Positions 8,239 to 17,895 of a stretch of DNA of 64,000 nt are shown here, one piece after another. Position 1 is the first letter of the stretch. Every line of letters starts with the position of its first letter. Both the position numbers and the translations under genes were made by a program. Location of the stretch: contig NZ_CP043450.1 of the NCBI RefSeq assembly GCF_003286415.2, positions 3,162,001 through 3,226,000 of the forward strand, read 5' to 3'. Below the pieces are notes generated by a model. It saw only the letters and a list, made by a program, of their open reading frames with translations. It searched no databases and was not told the DNA's origin. The stretch is from Mucilaginibacter rubeus (GTDB lineage Bacteria; Bacteroidota; Bacteroidia; Sphingobacteriales; Sphingobacteriaceae).

Positions 8239-11097
8239 ATGATCAAACATTTAAAGCATGCATTGATTGCCCCATCAATTGCTGTACTGGCTTTTAACGC
8301 CGCTGCTCAAACCGGCGCTCAGCCAAAGCTCATTGAAAAGGTTACCCGCAAGGGAACCGAGCTGGTGATCCCTTATGAAAAGTATGTATTACCTAACGGA
8401 CTAACCGTTATTTTGGCTGAAGACCACTCCGACCCACTTGTTCACGTTGATATAACCTATCACGTAGGTTCGGCCCGCGAGGAGATCGGTAAATCGGGCT
8501 TTGCGCATTTCTTTGAGCACATGATGTTCCAGGGGTCGGACCACGTAGCAAATGGCGATCACTTCAAGATCATCACCGAAGCAGGCGGTACCCTGAACGG
8601 ATCAACCAACCGCGACCGCACCAATTATTACGAAACCGTACCGGCCAATCAACTGGAAAAAATGCTTTGGCTGGAATCAGACAGGATGGGTTTCCTGCTT
8701 GATGCCGTTACACAACAAAAATTTGAGGTTCAGCGTGCAACAGTAAAAAACGAACGCGGGCAGAATTATGATAACCGTCCGTACGGTTTAGTTGGCCAGT
8801 ACGCTTCAAAAACATTATATCCATATGGTCACCCCTATTCATGGCTTACCATCGGCTACATCGAGGAGTTGAACAAAGTAGGTGTAAACGATCTTAAAAA
8901 CTTTTTCCTGAGATGGTATGGCCCTAACAATGCCACGCTAACCATTGGCGGCGATCTTAACCCTAAGCAAACATTAGCCTGGGTAAGCAAATATTTCGGC
9001 AGCATCCCGAGAGGCCCGATGGTTAAAAATATGTCATTACCGGCACCGGTATTAAAAGCCGACAGGTATGTATCCTATACAGACAACTACGCCAAGTTCC
9101 CGCTGCTATCAATAAGCTATCCGGGCGTTAAGATCTATGATAAAGATATGTCGCCGCTTGACGCGTTATCGGCTATCATCGGTCAGGGACGTAACTCTAT
9201 TTTTTATAAAAACTTTGTAAAAACCCGTAAGGCGGCACAGGCAACCATGGGCTCATCTAACACCGAACTTGCCGGCGAGATCAGTATCAGGGTTGTACCT
9301 TTCCCTGGTCAAACACTGGCTGATGCTAAGAAACTGGTAGATGAATCGTTAGTTGAGTTTGAGAAAAAAGGTGTAAGCGATGACGATCTGGCCCGCTTTA
9401 AGGCAAGCTCTGAAGCTGATTACATCAACAGCCTGTCAAGCGTAAGCGGTAAAGTATCTGAACTGGCACAGGCGCAAACTTTTACAGGTAACCCTAACCA
9501 GATTGGACGCGAACTGGCCGCCATTCGTGCCGTTACCAAAGAAGATGTAATGCGCGTTTACAACCAATACGTTAAAGGTAAACCTGCCGTAATATTAAGC
9601 GTACTACCTAAAGGCGGCAACTTGCAGCCGGTAGCTCCTGATAATTTTACTGTTGATACCACAGGGTACAAAGCGCCTGACTACGGTTACAAAGGTTTGG
9701 TTTACCACAAACCTAAAGATAGTTTTGACCGCGCTGCAAAACCCGGTGTTGGTGCCAACCCGGCTATTAAAGTTCCGGCTATATGGTCGGCCAATACGCC
9801 AAATGGTATCAATATCATCGGCACACAAAATAATGAGATCCCTTCGGTGTCTATGACTATCGCTATTAAAGGCGGTGGTTTGTTTGCTGTCAGTGATCCA
9901 TCTAAGGCAGGTCTGGCAAATATTGTTGCCCGCATGATGAACGAAGAAACCCAGAAATACACCGCTGAAGATTTCAACTCCGAACTGGATAAACTGGGCA
10001 GCAGCATTACCTTTTACGCCAGTTTAGACCAGATTGGTGCCGAGGTATCGTCACTCACCAAAAACCTGGGTAAAACCATGTCGCTGCTGGAAGAAAGGCT
10101 ATACCATCCTAAATTTACACAGGACGCGCTCGACAGGATCAAGAAACAAACGTTGGAAGGCTTTAAGCAAGCGAAAACCCAACCTGCAGGTGTTGCCAGC
10201 ACTGTTTACAGCAAAATACTTTACGGTACAGACAATGTACGTACTTACGCAGCCGGTGGTAACGAAGAAACTGTTGGCGGTATTACTTTGCAGGACGTTC
10301 AGGATTATTACGATAAAAACTTCGCTCCGTCATTAACAAAAATTGTTGTAGTGGGAGATGTTAGCGAGGCATCAGCAAAAAGTGCCCTTGCTTTCTTAAA
10401 CTCATGGAAAGATAAAAAGGTAACTGTCCCTGCCCCGGTTGAAGGCAAAACGTTTGATAAAACAACTTTATATCTTGTTGATATTCCGGGTGCGGCGCAA
10501 TCCGAAATCAGGATCGGCTATCTTGATAAACTTAACTATGATGCAACCGGCGATTATTATAAACTGAACATTGCCAACTACATTTTAGGTGGCGCGTTCA
10601 ACAGCCATATTAATCTTAACCTAAGGGAGAAAAAAGGCTGGACTTATGGTGCCCGCTCATCTTTCAGCTCAGGTAAATATGGCGGCGATTTTACCGCATC
10701 GGCCGGGGTATTGGCTACCGCTACAGATAGCTCGGTGGTTGAATTCATGAAGGAGATCACCAATTATCAAAAAACAGGTATTACCGCTGATGAATTGAAG
10801 TTTACACAAACCTCCATCGGTCAGAGCGACGCACGCCATTATGAAACCAATGCGCAAAAAGCAGCCTTTTTATCACGCATTCAGGAGTATGATCTGAAGC
10901 CAACTTATGTTGACGAGCAAAACAAGATCTTATCAAGCATTACTCCTGCCGAGATCAACACGCTCGCGTCAAAATATCTTATCCCAGACAACATGATCAT
11001 CTTAGTTGTTGGTGATAAAGCAAGGATAGCTCCGGGCTTACAAAAATTGGGATACCCTATTGTTGAACTTGACGTTGATGGCAAGCCAAAGCAATAA
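8239..11097 (+). CDS. Periplasmic zinc protease, M16 family (two fused halves)
   Basis: A 952-residue insulinase-family peptidase. A signal peptide ends near residue 24 (FNAAAQT), so it acts in the periplasm or at the outer membrane. The N-terminal half holds the inverted zinc motif HFFEH within GFAHFFEHMMFQGSD (about residues 93-107), with a downstream glutamate in VKNERGQNYDNRP completing the zinc ligands. The second half from about residue 520 repeats the M16 fold without the HxxEH motif, as in two-domain M16B enzymes where one half is structural. The late sequence REKKGWTYGARSSF is the conserved R/Y substrate-binding element. It stands alone between terminators. Confidence 0.93.
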   Translation: MIKHLKHALIAPSIAVLAFNAAAQTGAQPKLIEKVTRKGTELVIPYEKYVLPNGLTVILAEDHSDPLVHVDITYHVGSAREEIGKSGFAHFFEHMMFQGSDHVANGDHFKIITEAGGTLNGSTNRDRTNYYETVPANQLEKMLWLESDRMGFLLDAVTQQKFEVQRATVKNERGQNYDNRPYGLVGQYASKTLYPYGHPYSWLTIGYIEELNKVGVNDLKNFFLRWYGPNNATLTIGGDLNPKQTLAWVSKYFGSIPRGPMVKNMSLPAPVLKADRYVSYTDNYAKFPLLSISYPGVKIYDKDMSPLDALSAIIGQGRNSIFYKNFVKTRKAAQATMGSSNTELAGEISIRVVPFPGQTLADAKKLVDESLVEFEKKGVSDDDLARFKASSEADYINSLSSVSGKVSELAQAQTFTGNPNQIGRELAAIRAVTKEDVMRVYNQYVKGKPAVILSVLPKGGNLQPVAPDNFTVDTTGYKAPDYGYKGLVYHKPKDSFDRAAKPGVGANPAIKVPAIWSANTPNGINIIGTQNNEIPSVSMTIAIKGGGLFAVSDPSKAGLANIVARMMNEETQKYTAEDFNSELDKLGSSITFYASLDQIGAEVSSLTKNLGKTMSLLEERLYHPKFTQDALDRIKKQTLEGFKQAKTQPAGVASTVYSKILYGTDNVRTYAAGGNEETVGGITLQDVQDYYDKNFAPSLTKIVVVGDVSEASAKSALAFLNSWKDKKVTVPAPVEGKTFDKTTLYLVDIPGAAQSEIRIGYLDKLNYDATGDYYKLNIANYILGGAFNSHINLNLREKKGWTYGARSSFSSGKYGGDFTASAGVLATATDSSVVEFMKEITNYQKTGITADELKFTQTSIGQSDARHYETNAQKAAFLSRIQEYDLKPTYVDEQNKILSSITPAEINTLASKYLIPDNMIILVVGDKARIAPGLQKLGYPIVELDVDGKPKQ

Positions 11098-11118
11098 GTT
11101 AACATAACAGCAAGCTTC

Positions 11119-11158
11119 AAATCCCCTTATGTCGATATTGGCATAAGGGGATTTTTAT
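11119..11158 (+). terminator. Rho-independent terminator of the M16 protease gene
   Basis: A near-perfect stem, AAATCCCCTTATG (11119-11131) with CATAAGGGGATTT (11142-11153), followed by a T-rich tail. It starts about 20 nt after the protease stop. Confidence 0.88.
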
Positions 11159-11369
11159 TTTGATAATCAACACATTACTAAAAACCACTACTATCGATAC
11201 CTTCATTTTCTTAGCCCCTCTGCAACTGAAAAGTTACCATCAAAAACCCATTTATTAACACGCACTTAACCTAAATTAAATACAGAAAATTCAATTTTGG
11301 ATTAAGTTTTTATCGGCACAAAAGGTGCTGTTTCGTTGGGTTCAGGTTTTATTTCTGCCAGAAAAACAA

Positions 11370-11963
11370 ATGAGTATCGTAAAGGGAATTTTTGGGCAAA
11401 AAAATAACGCTACCACTTCAGCAGAAAATGTTGATCTGGATGTTCTCTTCAAACAATATTACGACAGGCTGGTATACTTCTCTCTCCAGTTTATTAAAGA
11501 TAAAGACCAGGCCGAAGATATTGTACAGGACGCTTTCATTAAATACTGGAACCAACGCGAAAGTGTTGTGCAGGATAAGATCGCGATCAAAAACTTTCTG
11601 TACAGTACCGTTCGCAACGCAAGCCTAAACACCATACGGCATGGTAAAGTTGTTGAAGCCTATATTCAGCAACAAGGTAATACCGAACCGGAAGAACCAC
11701 CCGTAATTGAAGCTATCATCACGGCCGAAGCTGTAGCCGAAATCCATGCCGCCCTGCACTCACTACCCGAAAGTCACCGCACCATATCAATCATGGGGTA
11801 TTTTGATGGTAAAAAGAACCAGGAAATTGCCGATGAGCTGGATATGTCAGTAAATACCGTTAAAAAACAAAAACAACGCGCCCTTGAACTGATGCGTGTA
11901 AAACTTTCGCCAGAGATGTTCACTGCTTTTATAGCGATTGGCTTGAGCTTTTTTAAAAAGTAA
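11370..11963 (+). CDS. ECF RNA polymerase sigma factor (FecI-like)
   Basis: A 197-residue sigma-70 family factor. Region 2 spans about residues 27-65 (DVLFKQYYDRLVYFSLQ, then EDIVQDAFIKYWNQRE). Region 4 is near the C-terminus, with LPESHRTISIMGYFDGKKNQ and the helix-turn-helix EIADELDMSVNTVKKQKQRA. An in-frame GTG lies 45 nt upstream, but the ATG at 11370 is preferred because the extra 15 residues are not sigma-like. Its presumed anti-sigma partner is the FecR protein at 12298, 334 nt downstream, and its likely target is the TonB receptor at 13650. This follows the FecI/FecR/FecA cell-surface signalling scheme. Confidence 0.93.
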   Translation: MSIVKGIFGQKNNATTSAENVDLDVLFKQYYDRLVYFSLQFIKDKDQAEDIVQDAFIKYWNQRESVVQDKIAIKNFLYSTVRNASLNTIRHGKVVEAYIQQQGNTEPEEPPVIEAIITAEAVAEIHAALHSLPESHRTISIMGYFDGKKNQEIADELDMSVNTVKKQKQRALELMRVKLSPEMFTAFIAIGLSFFKK

Positions 11964-12027
11964 ATTAATTACACTTCAATTCTGTTACTGAAATTCACAG
12001 GTAAAGGCTGAAAAAAATTCTTGTTTG

Positions 12028-12177
12028 TAGGAGGCACCTACGGAGCCCACCATTTTCCTTTTTTTCACTATAAACAAGATACTCCTCCGGAGTACTAATC
12101 ACATTTTGAAACTCCGGAGGAGTACCATGTTTGTAGCAAGGCATTTGTAAAAGTAAAGGCTCCGTAGGTGCCCCCTA
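12028..12177. repeat. Nested double palindrome between sigma and anti-sigma genes
   Basis: The outer arms TAGGAGGCACCTACGGAGCC (12028-12047) and GGCTCCGTAGGTGCCCCCTA (12158-12177) are complementary except for one base near the end. Inside lies a second pair, TACTCCTCCGGAGTA (12080-12094) and ACTCCGGAGGAGTA (12111-12124). No coding capacity. It could act as a REP-like element or uncouple sigma and anti-sigma expression. It fills most of the 11964-12297 gap. Confidence 0.75.
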
Positions 12178-12297
12178 TCAGATATTTTCTCAAACAAGTT
12201 TTAATCCAGTCGCTCCCTCTCAAAAAAAATTAAAAAAATATTCACCTCACTTTATCCACTTTTAAAATGAAGGTGTCTTTATGTACGAAAAGGAAAA

Positions 12298-13488
12298 ATG
12301 AATAATTACGACTCATACTTTGACCTGGGCCAGTTGATCGCGAAATATATGCGAAACGAGTTGGGCGAACAGGAAAAACTCCAGCTTGACCAATGGCTTC
12401 AGGCTGACGCCCGCAACCAGGAATTATTCAAAAAACTAACTGATGAACATCTGCTCAATAATGAGCTGGAAACCTTTTCAGCAACTGATAAGGCTAAAGC
12501 ATGGCATAATATTACCAAAAGCACGGGGTTTAAACGCAAAAGTAACAAACTGCGGTGGGTTGGATACGCCGCAGCCGTGCTTTTACTGGCCGCATTAACC
12601 ATTACTCTAAATAAACGCCAAACTGCAGAGCAGCCACAAAACCTGGCCAATCAACATAAAGACATCCCTCCGGGAACAAATAAAGCAATACTTACCCTTG
12701 CCGATGGTTCAACTATAGTTTTGGATAGCGCCAAACACGGGCAAATTGCGAGTCAGCAAAATGTGGTGATCAAGGAAGATGAAAACGGCAAAGTAGTTTA
12801 TGAGGCGACTCACGAAACTCAAGACCCTGCCCGTTCTGCTCCTGCCGAAACTATAGCCATGAATATGCTGGCTACTCCACGAGGCGGACAATACCAGGTT
12901 GTTTTGCCCGATGGCACAAAGGTTTGGTTAAACGCTGCATCCTCACTGAAATATCCAACCGTATTTACAGGTAATGAGCGCAGGGTTGAACTTACCGGCG
13001 AGGCCTATTTTGAAGTAAGTAAAAATCCTTCAAAGCCATTCAATGTAAAAACCGCGAGCCAGACCGTTACAGTGTTAGGTACACATTTTAACATTAACAG
13101 TTATGCCGATGAGGGGGCTACTAAAACCACCCTGCTTGAAGGCAGTGTGAGGGTTACCGGCAACTCTGGACAATCGGTTAAAATAAAACCGGGCGAGCAG
13201 GCTGTCAACACTTTAAGCAACATCAACATTAATGAGAATGCCAACATTGACGAGGCAGTGGCCTGGAAGAATGGAAAATTTGTTTTCAGCAATACCGATC
13301 TGCAAACCATTATGCGCCAGCTATCCCGTTGGTATGATGTGGATGTAGAGTACCAGGGCAAAACAGCGCAAAAACATTACATGGGGCGTATTTCGCGCAA
13401 TGTACCTGTGTCACAAATATTTGAAATTCTTAAAACAAGCGGCTTAAACTTCACAATTAACGGGAGGAAGATTATAGTAAAATCATAA
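12298..13488 (+). CDS. FecR-family anti-sigma factor with DUF4974-like C-terminus
   Basis: A 396-residue inner-membrane regulator. A cytoplasmic N-terminal part of about 80 residues should bind the ECF sigma factor. One transmembrane helix follows (about residues 84-102, VGYAAAVLLLAALTI). The periplasmic FecR domain runs from about 190 to 290 (MLATPRGGQYQVVLPDGTKV, then LTGEAYFEVSKNPSKPFNVK). The tail, with VPVSQIFEILKTSGLNFTI and GRKIIVKS, matches the DUF4974 domain usual in Bacteroidota FecR proteins. It would receive the signal from the receptor encoded 162 nt downstream and release the sigma factor. Confidence 0.94.
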   Translation: MNNYDSYFDLGQLIAKYMRNELGEQEKLQLDQWLQADARNQELFKKLTDEHLLNNELETFSATDKAKAWHNITKSTGFKRKSNKLRWVGYAAAVLLLAALTITLNKRQTAEQPQNLANQHKDIPPGTNKAILTLADGSTIVLDSAKHGQIASQQNVVIKEDENGKVVYEATHETQDPARSAPAETIAMNMLATPRGGQYQVVLPDGTKVWLNAASSLKYPTVFTGNERRVELTGEAYFEVSKNPSKPFNVKTASQTVTVLGTHFNINSYADEGATKTTLLEGSVRVTGNSGQSVKIKPGEQAVNTLSNININENANIDEAVAWKNGKFVFSNTDLQTIMRQLSRWYDVDVEYQGKTAQKHYMGRISRNVPVSQIFEILKTSGLNFTINGRKIIVKS

Positions 13489-13649
13489 CAAAAATCCAAT
13501 ATGTGGTAAACGGCCAGGCCGGTTTACTAAAAGTTGGCCCATAAAAAAACCGAAAGTGTTGCGACCACTTCCGGCTATATTTTGGGGCTAACATCATCCA
13601 AATTATATCGACTAAATACTTTTTAAACTAATCAACCCAAAACAAAAAT

Positions 13650-16589
13650 ATGGATTTTTCTACATTTCCTGTGCCCTTACACAACGATGGCCGGGTAAAT
13701 AAATTCAAAAACGCTACCAAAGGTTTTTTCCGGATGAACCGGGAAACAAAAAGGAAATTTATTATGCGGATTAAGCTTATCGCCGTCCTGTTATTTGCAG
13801 TTTGCATGCATCTCAGCGCTAAAAGTTTCAGCCAAAACATCACTTTAGCCGAAAAAAACAGCAGTCTTCAAGCGGTGCTGAACAAAATTGAGCAGCAAAG
13901 CGGTTATGATATCTTCATGCAAACCGAACTGCTTGCCGGCAGCAACAGAATATCGTTAAATGTAAAAAACGAAGCGTTAACAAAAGTGCTCGACAGGGTA
14001 TTTAAAGGTCAGCCTGTAACTTATGCTATTGTGGGCCATACCATTGTAGTAAAGGAAAAAAACGCGCAAACTTCCGCAAACGCGCCGGCTTCATTATATA
14101 CCGGTAAAGTTATTGACGCTGTTACCAAAGAGCCGCTTATTGGTGCTTCGGTAGGTGTTAAAGGCGGAGGCAAAGCTACATCAACCAGTCTTAATGGTAC
14201 TTTCAAATTAAACCTTGAAAATGGCGACGGCACTGTGCTGGTAGTTTCCTATATCGGTTATGTAACCAAAGAGATTACGCTTTCAGGTACCACCAATCTT
14301 GGCGAAATTGAGCTTAAATCAAGTGCAAGTTCTATGAATGAAGTTGTGGTAACCGGCGATGTTGCCATCGACCGTAAAACTCCTGTAGCGGTAACAACCA
14401 TTAACCAACGCTTTATTGAAGAAAAACTGGGCAACCAGGATATCCCGCAATTATTAAGTATTGTTCCTGGTGTAATGGCTACTCAAGGCGACGGTGGTTA
14501 CGGTGATTCACGCATCAACATCCGTGGTTTCAACAGCGGATCTAAGAAAGGTAACGTAGCTTTAACCATAAACGGCATTCCTGTTAATGATATGGAGAAT
14601 GGTTCACTGTACTGGTCAGATTTTTCTGGCCTTACCGATGTAACCACTTCATTGCAGTTACAACGCGGTTTAGGTGCTTCAAAAATCATAGTACCTTCTT
14701 TCGGTGGCACAATCAATATCACCACACGTGGTACCGAGACCGAAAAAGGCGGCTATATTTCTCAGGGTATCGGTAGCGATGGTTATGAAAAAACAACCGT
14801 TTTATTATCAACCGGCTTAGATAAAAATGGCTGGGCTGCTACCTTCCAGGGCAGCAGGACTCAAGGTCGTGGTAATGCCGATGGTTTAAACTTTTTAGGT
14901 TATAACTACTTCTTTAACATTTCAAAACAGCTTACACCAAGCCAAACCTTATCGCTTTCGGTAATGGGGGCCAATCAAACACATGGTCAACGACCAGACG
15001 AACTGATCTCTGATTGGCAAAATGCGCCTCAGGGCATCCGTTGGAACTATGAGCTGGGTGTAAAAGACGGCAAACAAATCAATCCGTACAATAACAACTT
15101 TAGCAAGCCATTATTCTCATTAAACCATGAGTGGAATATCAATGGAAGCTCAAGCTTATCAACCGTATTATATGCAACTTACGGCACAGGTGGTGGCGGT
15201 GGTATCCAGGGCGAAGCGCCAAGGGTAAGCAATTTATATTCGCCATATGATTATACAGCTGCCGAAAAAGCGAACTTCGCTAACCCTGACGGTTCTGCAA
15301 GCACCTATTTCTATTCATCACACAATGATCATACCTGGTATGGTTTACGCAGTACTTACCGTACCGAATTAAGTAAATACCTTAATCTGTCTGCAGGTAT
15401 CGACGCGAGGTATTACAAAGGCACCCATTATAAAACTGTTACCGATTTGTTAGGCGCCGATTATGTTTATGATCCGTATACCGGAAGCAGCAATCTTGGC
15501 AGTCGTTCGGGCGATATTAACAACCCCGAACACCGCGCAATGGTTGGCGATAAAATAGGTTATTTTAATAAAGATAACGTGATTTCAGGCGGCGTGTTTG
15601 CCCAGGCCGAATATTCAAAGGATGATTTCTCGGCCTTTGTAACTGTAACAGGTAGCGGCACCGGCAACCAACGTAACGACTATTATAATTACCTGAACAG
15701 CGACCCTAACCAAAGCAGCAAATACGTAAACTTTTTCAACTACCAGGCTAAAGGCGGTGCCAACTATAATATCAATGAGGCAATGAACGTGTTTGCCAAT
15801 GTTGGCTACATGACTAAAGCGCCTTATTTTGATAACGTTTTCCAAAAGTTCACCAATACCATCAATCCAAATTCGGTATCTGAGAAATTACTGAGCTATG
15901 AGTTGGGATATGGCCTTAAACTGGCACATTTCAGCGCCAAATTAAACGCTTACAGAACACAGTATAATGACGAGTCGTTTGCTACATCATACTTTGACCA
16001 ACCAACTAATCAGCTTTATACCGTTAACGTGGCAGGCGTTGACGAATTACACCAGGGTTTGGAGCTTGAGATGAAATTAAAGCCGATTAAAGAAATTACG
16101 CTGAATGGTATGCTGTCTTATGGCGATTGGCGCTACACCAACGATGCTGGCCCGACCACAGTTTATAACTCACAGCAACAGGCTGTTAAAACCGTTAACA
16201 AAGTTTACTTAAAAGACATTAAAGTTGGCGATGCAGCACAAACTACTGCTGCTTTAGGCGCCGATATTGATGTATTGCCAGATTTGACTATTGGTGGTAA
16301 CTATTTTTACTATGGTAACTACTATTCAGATTTCAACTTTGCAAATGCTGGTCAACCCAATATGCACCCTTACAAATTGCCAAACTATTCTATCTGGAAC
16401 CTTAATGGTGTATTCAGGTTTAAAATTGCAGGTTTGAATGCTGTGTTAATCGGCAACGTAAACAACCTGCTTAACACCAAATACATAGCCGACTCTTACG
16501 ACGGTAACCTAACCGGTAACGCGGCCAACGCATTAGTTTACTACGGCTTAGGCAGAACATTTGTAACCAGTTTAAAAATTAAATTTTAA
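13650..16589 (+). CDS. TonB-dependent outer-membrane receptor with STN signalling domain
   Basis: A 979-residue receptor. The chosen ATG gives a long polar N-terminus before the signal sequence (IKLIAVLLFAVCMHLSAKSF); the ATG at 13734 would shorten it by 28 residues. The order is an STN domain (about 68-140, LQAVLNKIEQQSGYDIFMQ), a carboxypeptidase-regulatory-like domain (about 150-225, GKVIDAVTKEPLIGASVGVK), a plug (about 245-370, INIRGFNSGSKKGNVALTIN) and a beta-barrel to the C-terminal aromatic end (TSLKIKF). The STN domain implies signalling to the FecR protein upstream. The plug is FecA-like rather than SusC-like and no SusD follows, so starch-type glycan uptake is not supported. The downstream lipoprotein and nuclease suggest nucleic-acid products as ligand (inference). 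Confidence 0.92.
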   Translation: MDFSTFPVPLHNDGRVNKFKNATKGFFRMNRETKRKFIMRIKLIAVLLFAVCMHLSAKSFSQNITLAEKNSSLQAVLNKIEQQSGYDIFMQTELLAGSNRISLNVKNEALTKVLDRVFKGQPVTYAIVGHTIVVKEKNAQTSANAPASLYTGKVIDAVTKEPLIGASVGVKGGGKATSTSLNGTFKLNLENGDGTVLVVSYIGYVTKEITLSGTTNLGEIELKSSASSMNEVVVTGDVAIDRKTPVAVTTINQRFIEEKLGNQDIPQLLSIVPGVMATQGDGGYGDSRINIRGFNSGSKKGNVALTINGIPVNDMENGSLYWSDFSGLTDVTTSLQLQRGLGASKIIVPSFGGTINITTRGTETEKGGYISQGIGSDGYEKTTVLLSTGLDKNGWAATFQGSRTQGRGNADGLNFLGYNYFFNISKQLTPSQTLSLSVMGANQTHGQRPDELISDWQNAPQGIRWNYELGVKDGKQINPYNNNFSKPLFSLNHEWNINGSSSLSTVLYATYGTGGGGGIQGEAPRVSNLYSPYDYTAAEKANFANPDGSASTYFYSSHNDHTWYGLRSTYRTELSKYLNLSAGIDARYYKGTHYKTVTDLLGADYVYDPYTGSSNLGSRSGDINNPEHRAMVGDKIGYFNKDNVISGGVFAQAEYSKDDFSAFVTVTGSGTGNQRNDYYNYLNSDPNQSSKYVNFFNYQAKGGANYNINEAMNVFANVGYMTKAPYFDNVFQKFTNTINPNSVSEKLLSYELGYGLKLAHFSAKLNAYRTQYNDESFATSYFDQPTNQLYTVNVAGVDELHQGLELEMKLKPIKEITLNGMLSYGDWRYTNDAGPTTVYNSQQQAVKTVNKVYLKDIKVGDAAQTTAALGADIDVLPDLTIGGNYFYYGNYYSDFNFANAGQPNMHPYKLPNYSIWNLNGVFRFKIAGLNAVLIGNVNNLLNTKYIADSYDGNLTGNAANALVYYGLGRTFVTSLKIKF

Positions 16590-16609
16590 TAAGATTTTAA
16601 GTAATTAAA

Positions 16610-17761
16610 ATGAAAAAGATATCTAACATACTGGTACTGGCAGCCCTTGCATTATCGGCCTGCCAAAAACAACCGGTTATTCCAAATACTATGCCTTTGC
16701 ATAAGGCCAAGCTGACCCAAACACTGGTTGCGGCCGATTATAAAAAGCTTGATACCTCATCATATGGTTATAAAAACGGCGTTTTTCAATCAGAGGATGA
16801 CGCTAAACAAACCATTCCGGGACTGTTGGCCACTGAATATCCGCGCGTTGACGATGGTTCAACCGCCGATGTAACTTTCAACGTAGGTACGCCACAGGTT
16901 AAAGTTGCAGACAGCGTTTACAAAAACGTAGCATATACGCTAACCAACGCTGATTATTTACTACTACCGGGCAACAAATTCACCGATTTTACGGCGGCAC
17001 AAATACTTTCATGGCTGCCTTACGGGCCTAAAACATCATCTCCTAAAGCTAACCAGCTGGCGGTGTTAACTTTTAATTACTACTCGGGCAGTGTATCTGT
17101 ACAAACATTTGGATACATGTATTTAAATGGCGCCTGGCAGCAAATCTATCTTTTGTCGCCTGCTCAGTACGCCTCAATTGGTCGCTCAAACCATAACGAG
17201 TTTGTTGCTACCGATAACGTGAGCAGTGTCAACACTTATATCGGTGCATTATTAAAAGCCGACTTAAGCATATCTGCAACCGCACAGGTTGGCGATATCC
17301 AATATGTAAGCTATAACTACTATGATGGTACTACTGATTTTCAAAAGGTAACAGCCTTCGCCTTTGATGGCAGTAACTGGGTTTCCGGTTCAACTCCACG
17401 CACTTTATCATTTGAGCGTGCAAGTGGCAAATGGGTAGTAAGCAGCACTGTTAGCTATACCCTTGTTAAAGATGATTACGTTTACATTGGCACGCAAACC
17501 ACCGCAGGTACCCAGGCTGCAAGGGACAACGTTGCCAAATACCCCGACTTTAACATCAGTGCTACAACCGATGCCACTTATTGGAGCGATACAGATCTGA
17601 ATGCTGCTATGATAGCGGTATTAACAGAGAAATTTAAAGCCACCGCACTTCCAAATCAAAAATTTGTGGTTACCTATGTTGTTTACAGCTTTGGTAAAAC
17701 CTCAAACGTCAGCAAAACTTTCGTATTCGACGGAACAAAATTCGTAGTTCCGCAATCGTAA
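16610..17761 (+). CDS. Lipoprotein with four degenerate tandem repeats, function unknown
   Basis: A 383-residue protein with a lipoprotein signal (ALALSACQKQ). After residue 33 it is built from four diverged repeats. Each starts with a block of the form YxLxxxDYxxI (TLVAADYKKL near 36, YTLTNADYLLL near 106, YLLSPAQYASI near 181, YTLVKDDYVYI near 284). The last three, and more weakly the first, lead into a beta-rich segment, typically with a Tyr-rich strand and a closing FxxDGxxW/F element (YMYLNGAWQQI, AFAFDGSNWVS, TFVFDGTKFVV). The gene starts 20 nt after the TonB receptor, so it is probably its surface or periplasmic partner, in the place where a SusD would sit. I do not recognise the family. 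Confidence 0.8.
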   Translation: MKKISNILVLAALALSACQKQPVIPNTMPLHKAKLTQTLVAADYKKLDTSSYGYKNGVFQSEDDAKQTIPGLLATEYPRVDDGSTADVTFNVGTPQVKVADSVYKNVAYTLTNADYLLLPGNKFTDFTAAQILSWLPYGPKTSSPKANQLAVLTFNYYSGSVSVQTFGYMYLNGAWQQIYLLSPAQYASIGRSNHNEFVATDNVSSVNTYIGALLKADLSISATAQVGDIQYVSYNYYDGTTDFQKVTAFAFDGSNWVSGSTPRTLSFERASGKWVVSSTVSYTLVKDDYVYIGTQTTAGTQAARDNVAKYPDFNISATTDATYWSDTDLNAAMIAVLTEKFKATALPNQKFVVTYVVYSFGKTSNVSKTFVFDGTKFVVPQS

Positions 17762-17772
17762 TATCTTATACC

Positions 17773-17809
17773 AACAGGCCCGGTATACTGGCCGGGCCTG
17801 TTTTTTTCT
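17773..17809 (+). terminator. Rho-independent terminator after the repeat lipoprotein
   Basis: The stem ACAGGCCCGG (17774-17783) pairs with CCGGGCCTGT (17792-17801) and is followed by TTTTTTTCTT. It separates the receptor/lipoprotein pair from the nuclease gene, which therefore likely has its own promoter or depends on read-through. Confidence 0.92.
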
Positions 17810-17895
17810 TCCCTAAATCTTTCCTGGTTTTAAAAAATTGCACAGCGTAAACGCATTGACTGTGCTTTGTATTTATCTATCATAAAACAACAATT

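Noticed and set aside
11325..11369. GTG start extending the ECF sigma factor by 15 residues
   Set aside because: The extra residues are not sigma-like, and the ATG at 11370 gives the normal N-terminal length.
13552..13578. Stem-loop CCGAAAGTG/CACTTCCGG after the FecR gene as a terminator
   Set aside because: One mismatch in the stem and no T-run on the plus strand, so termination is not supported.
13650..17761. A SusC/SusD polysaccharide utilisation locus
   Set aside because: The receptor plug is not SusC-like, the lipoprotein has no SusD features, and no glycoside hydrolase is present.
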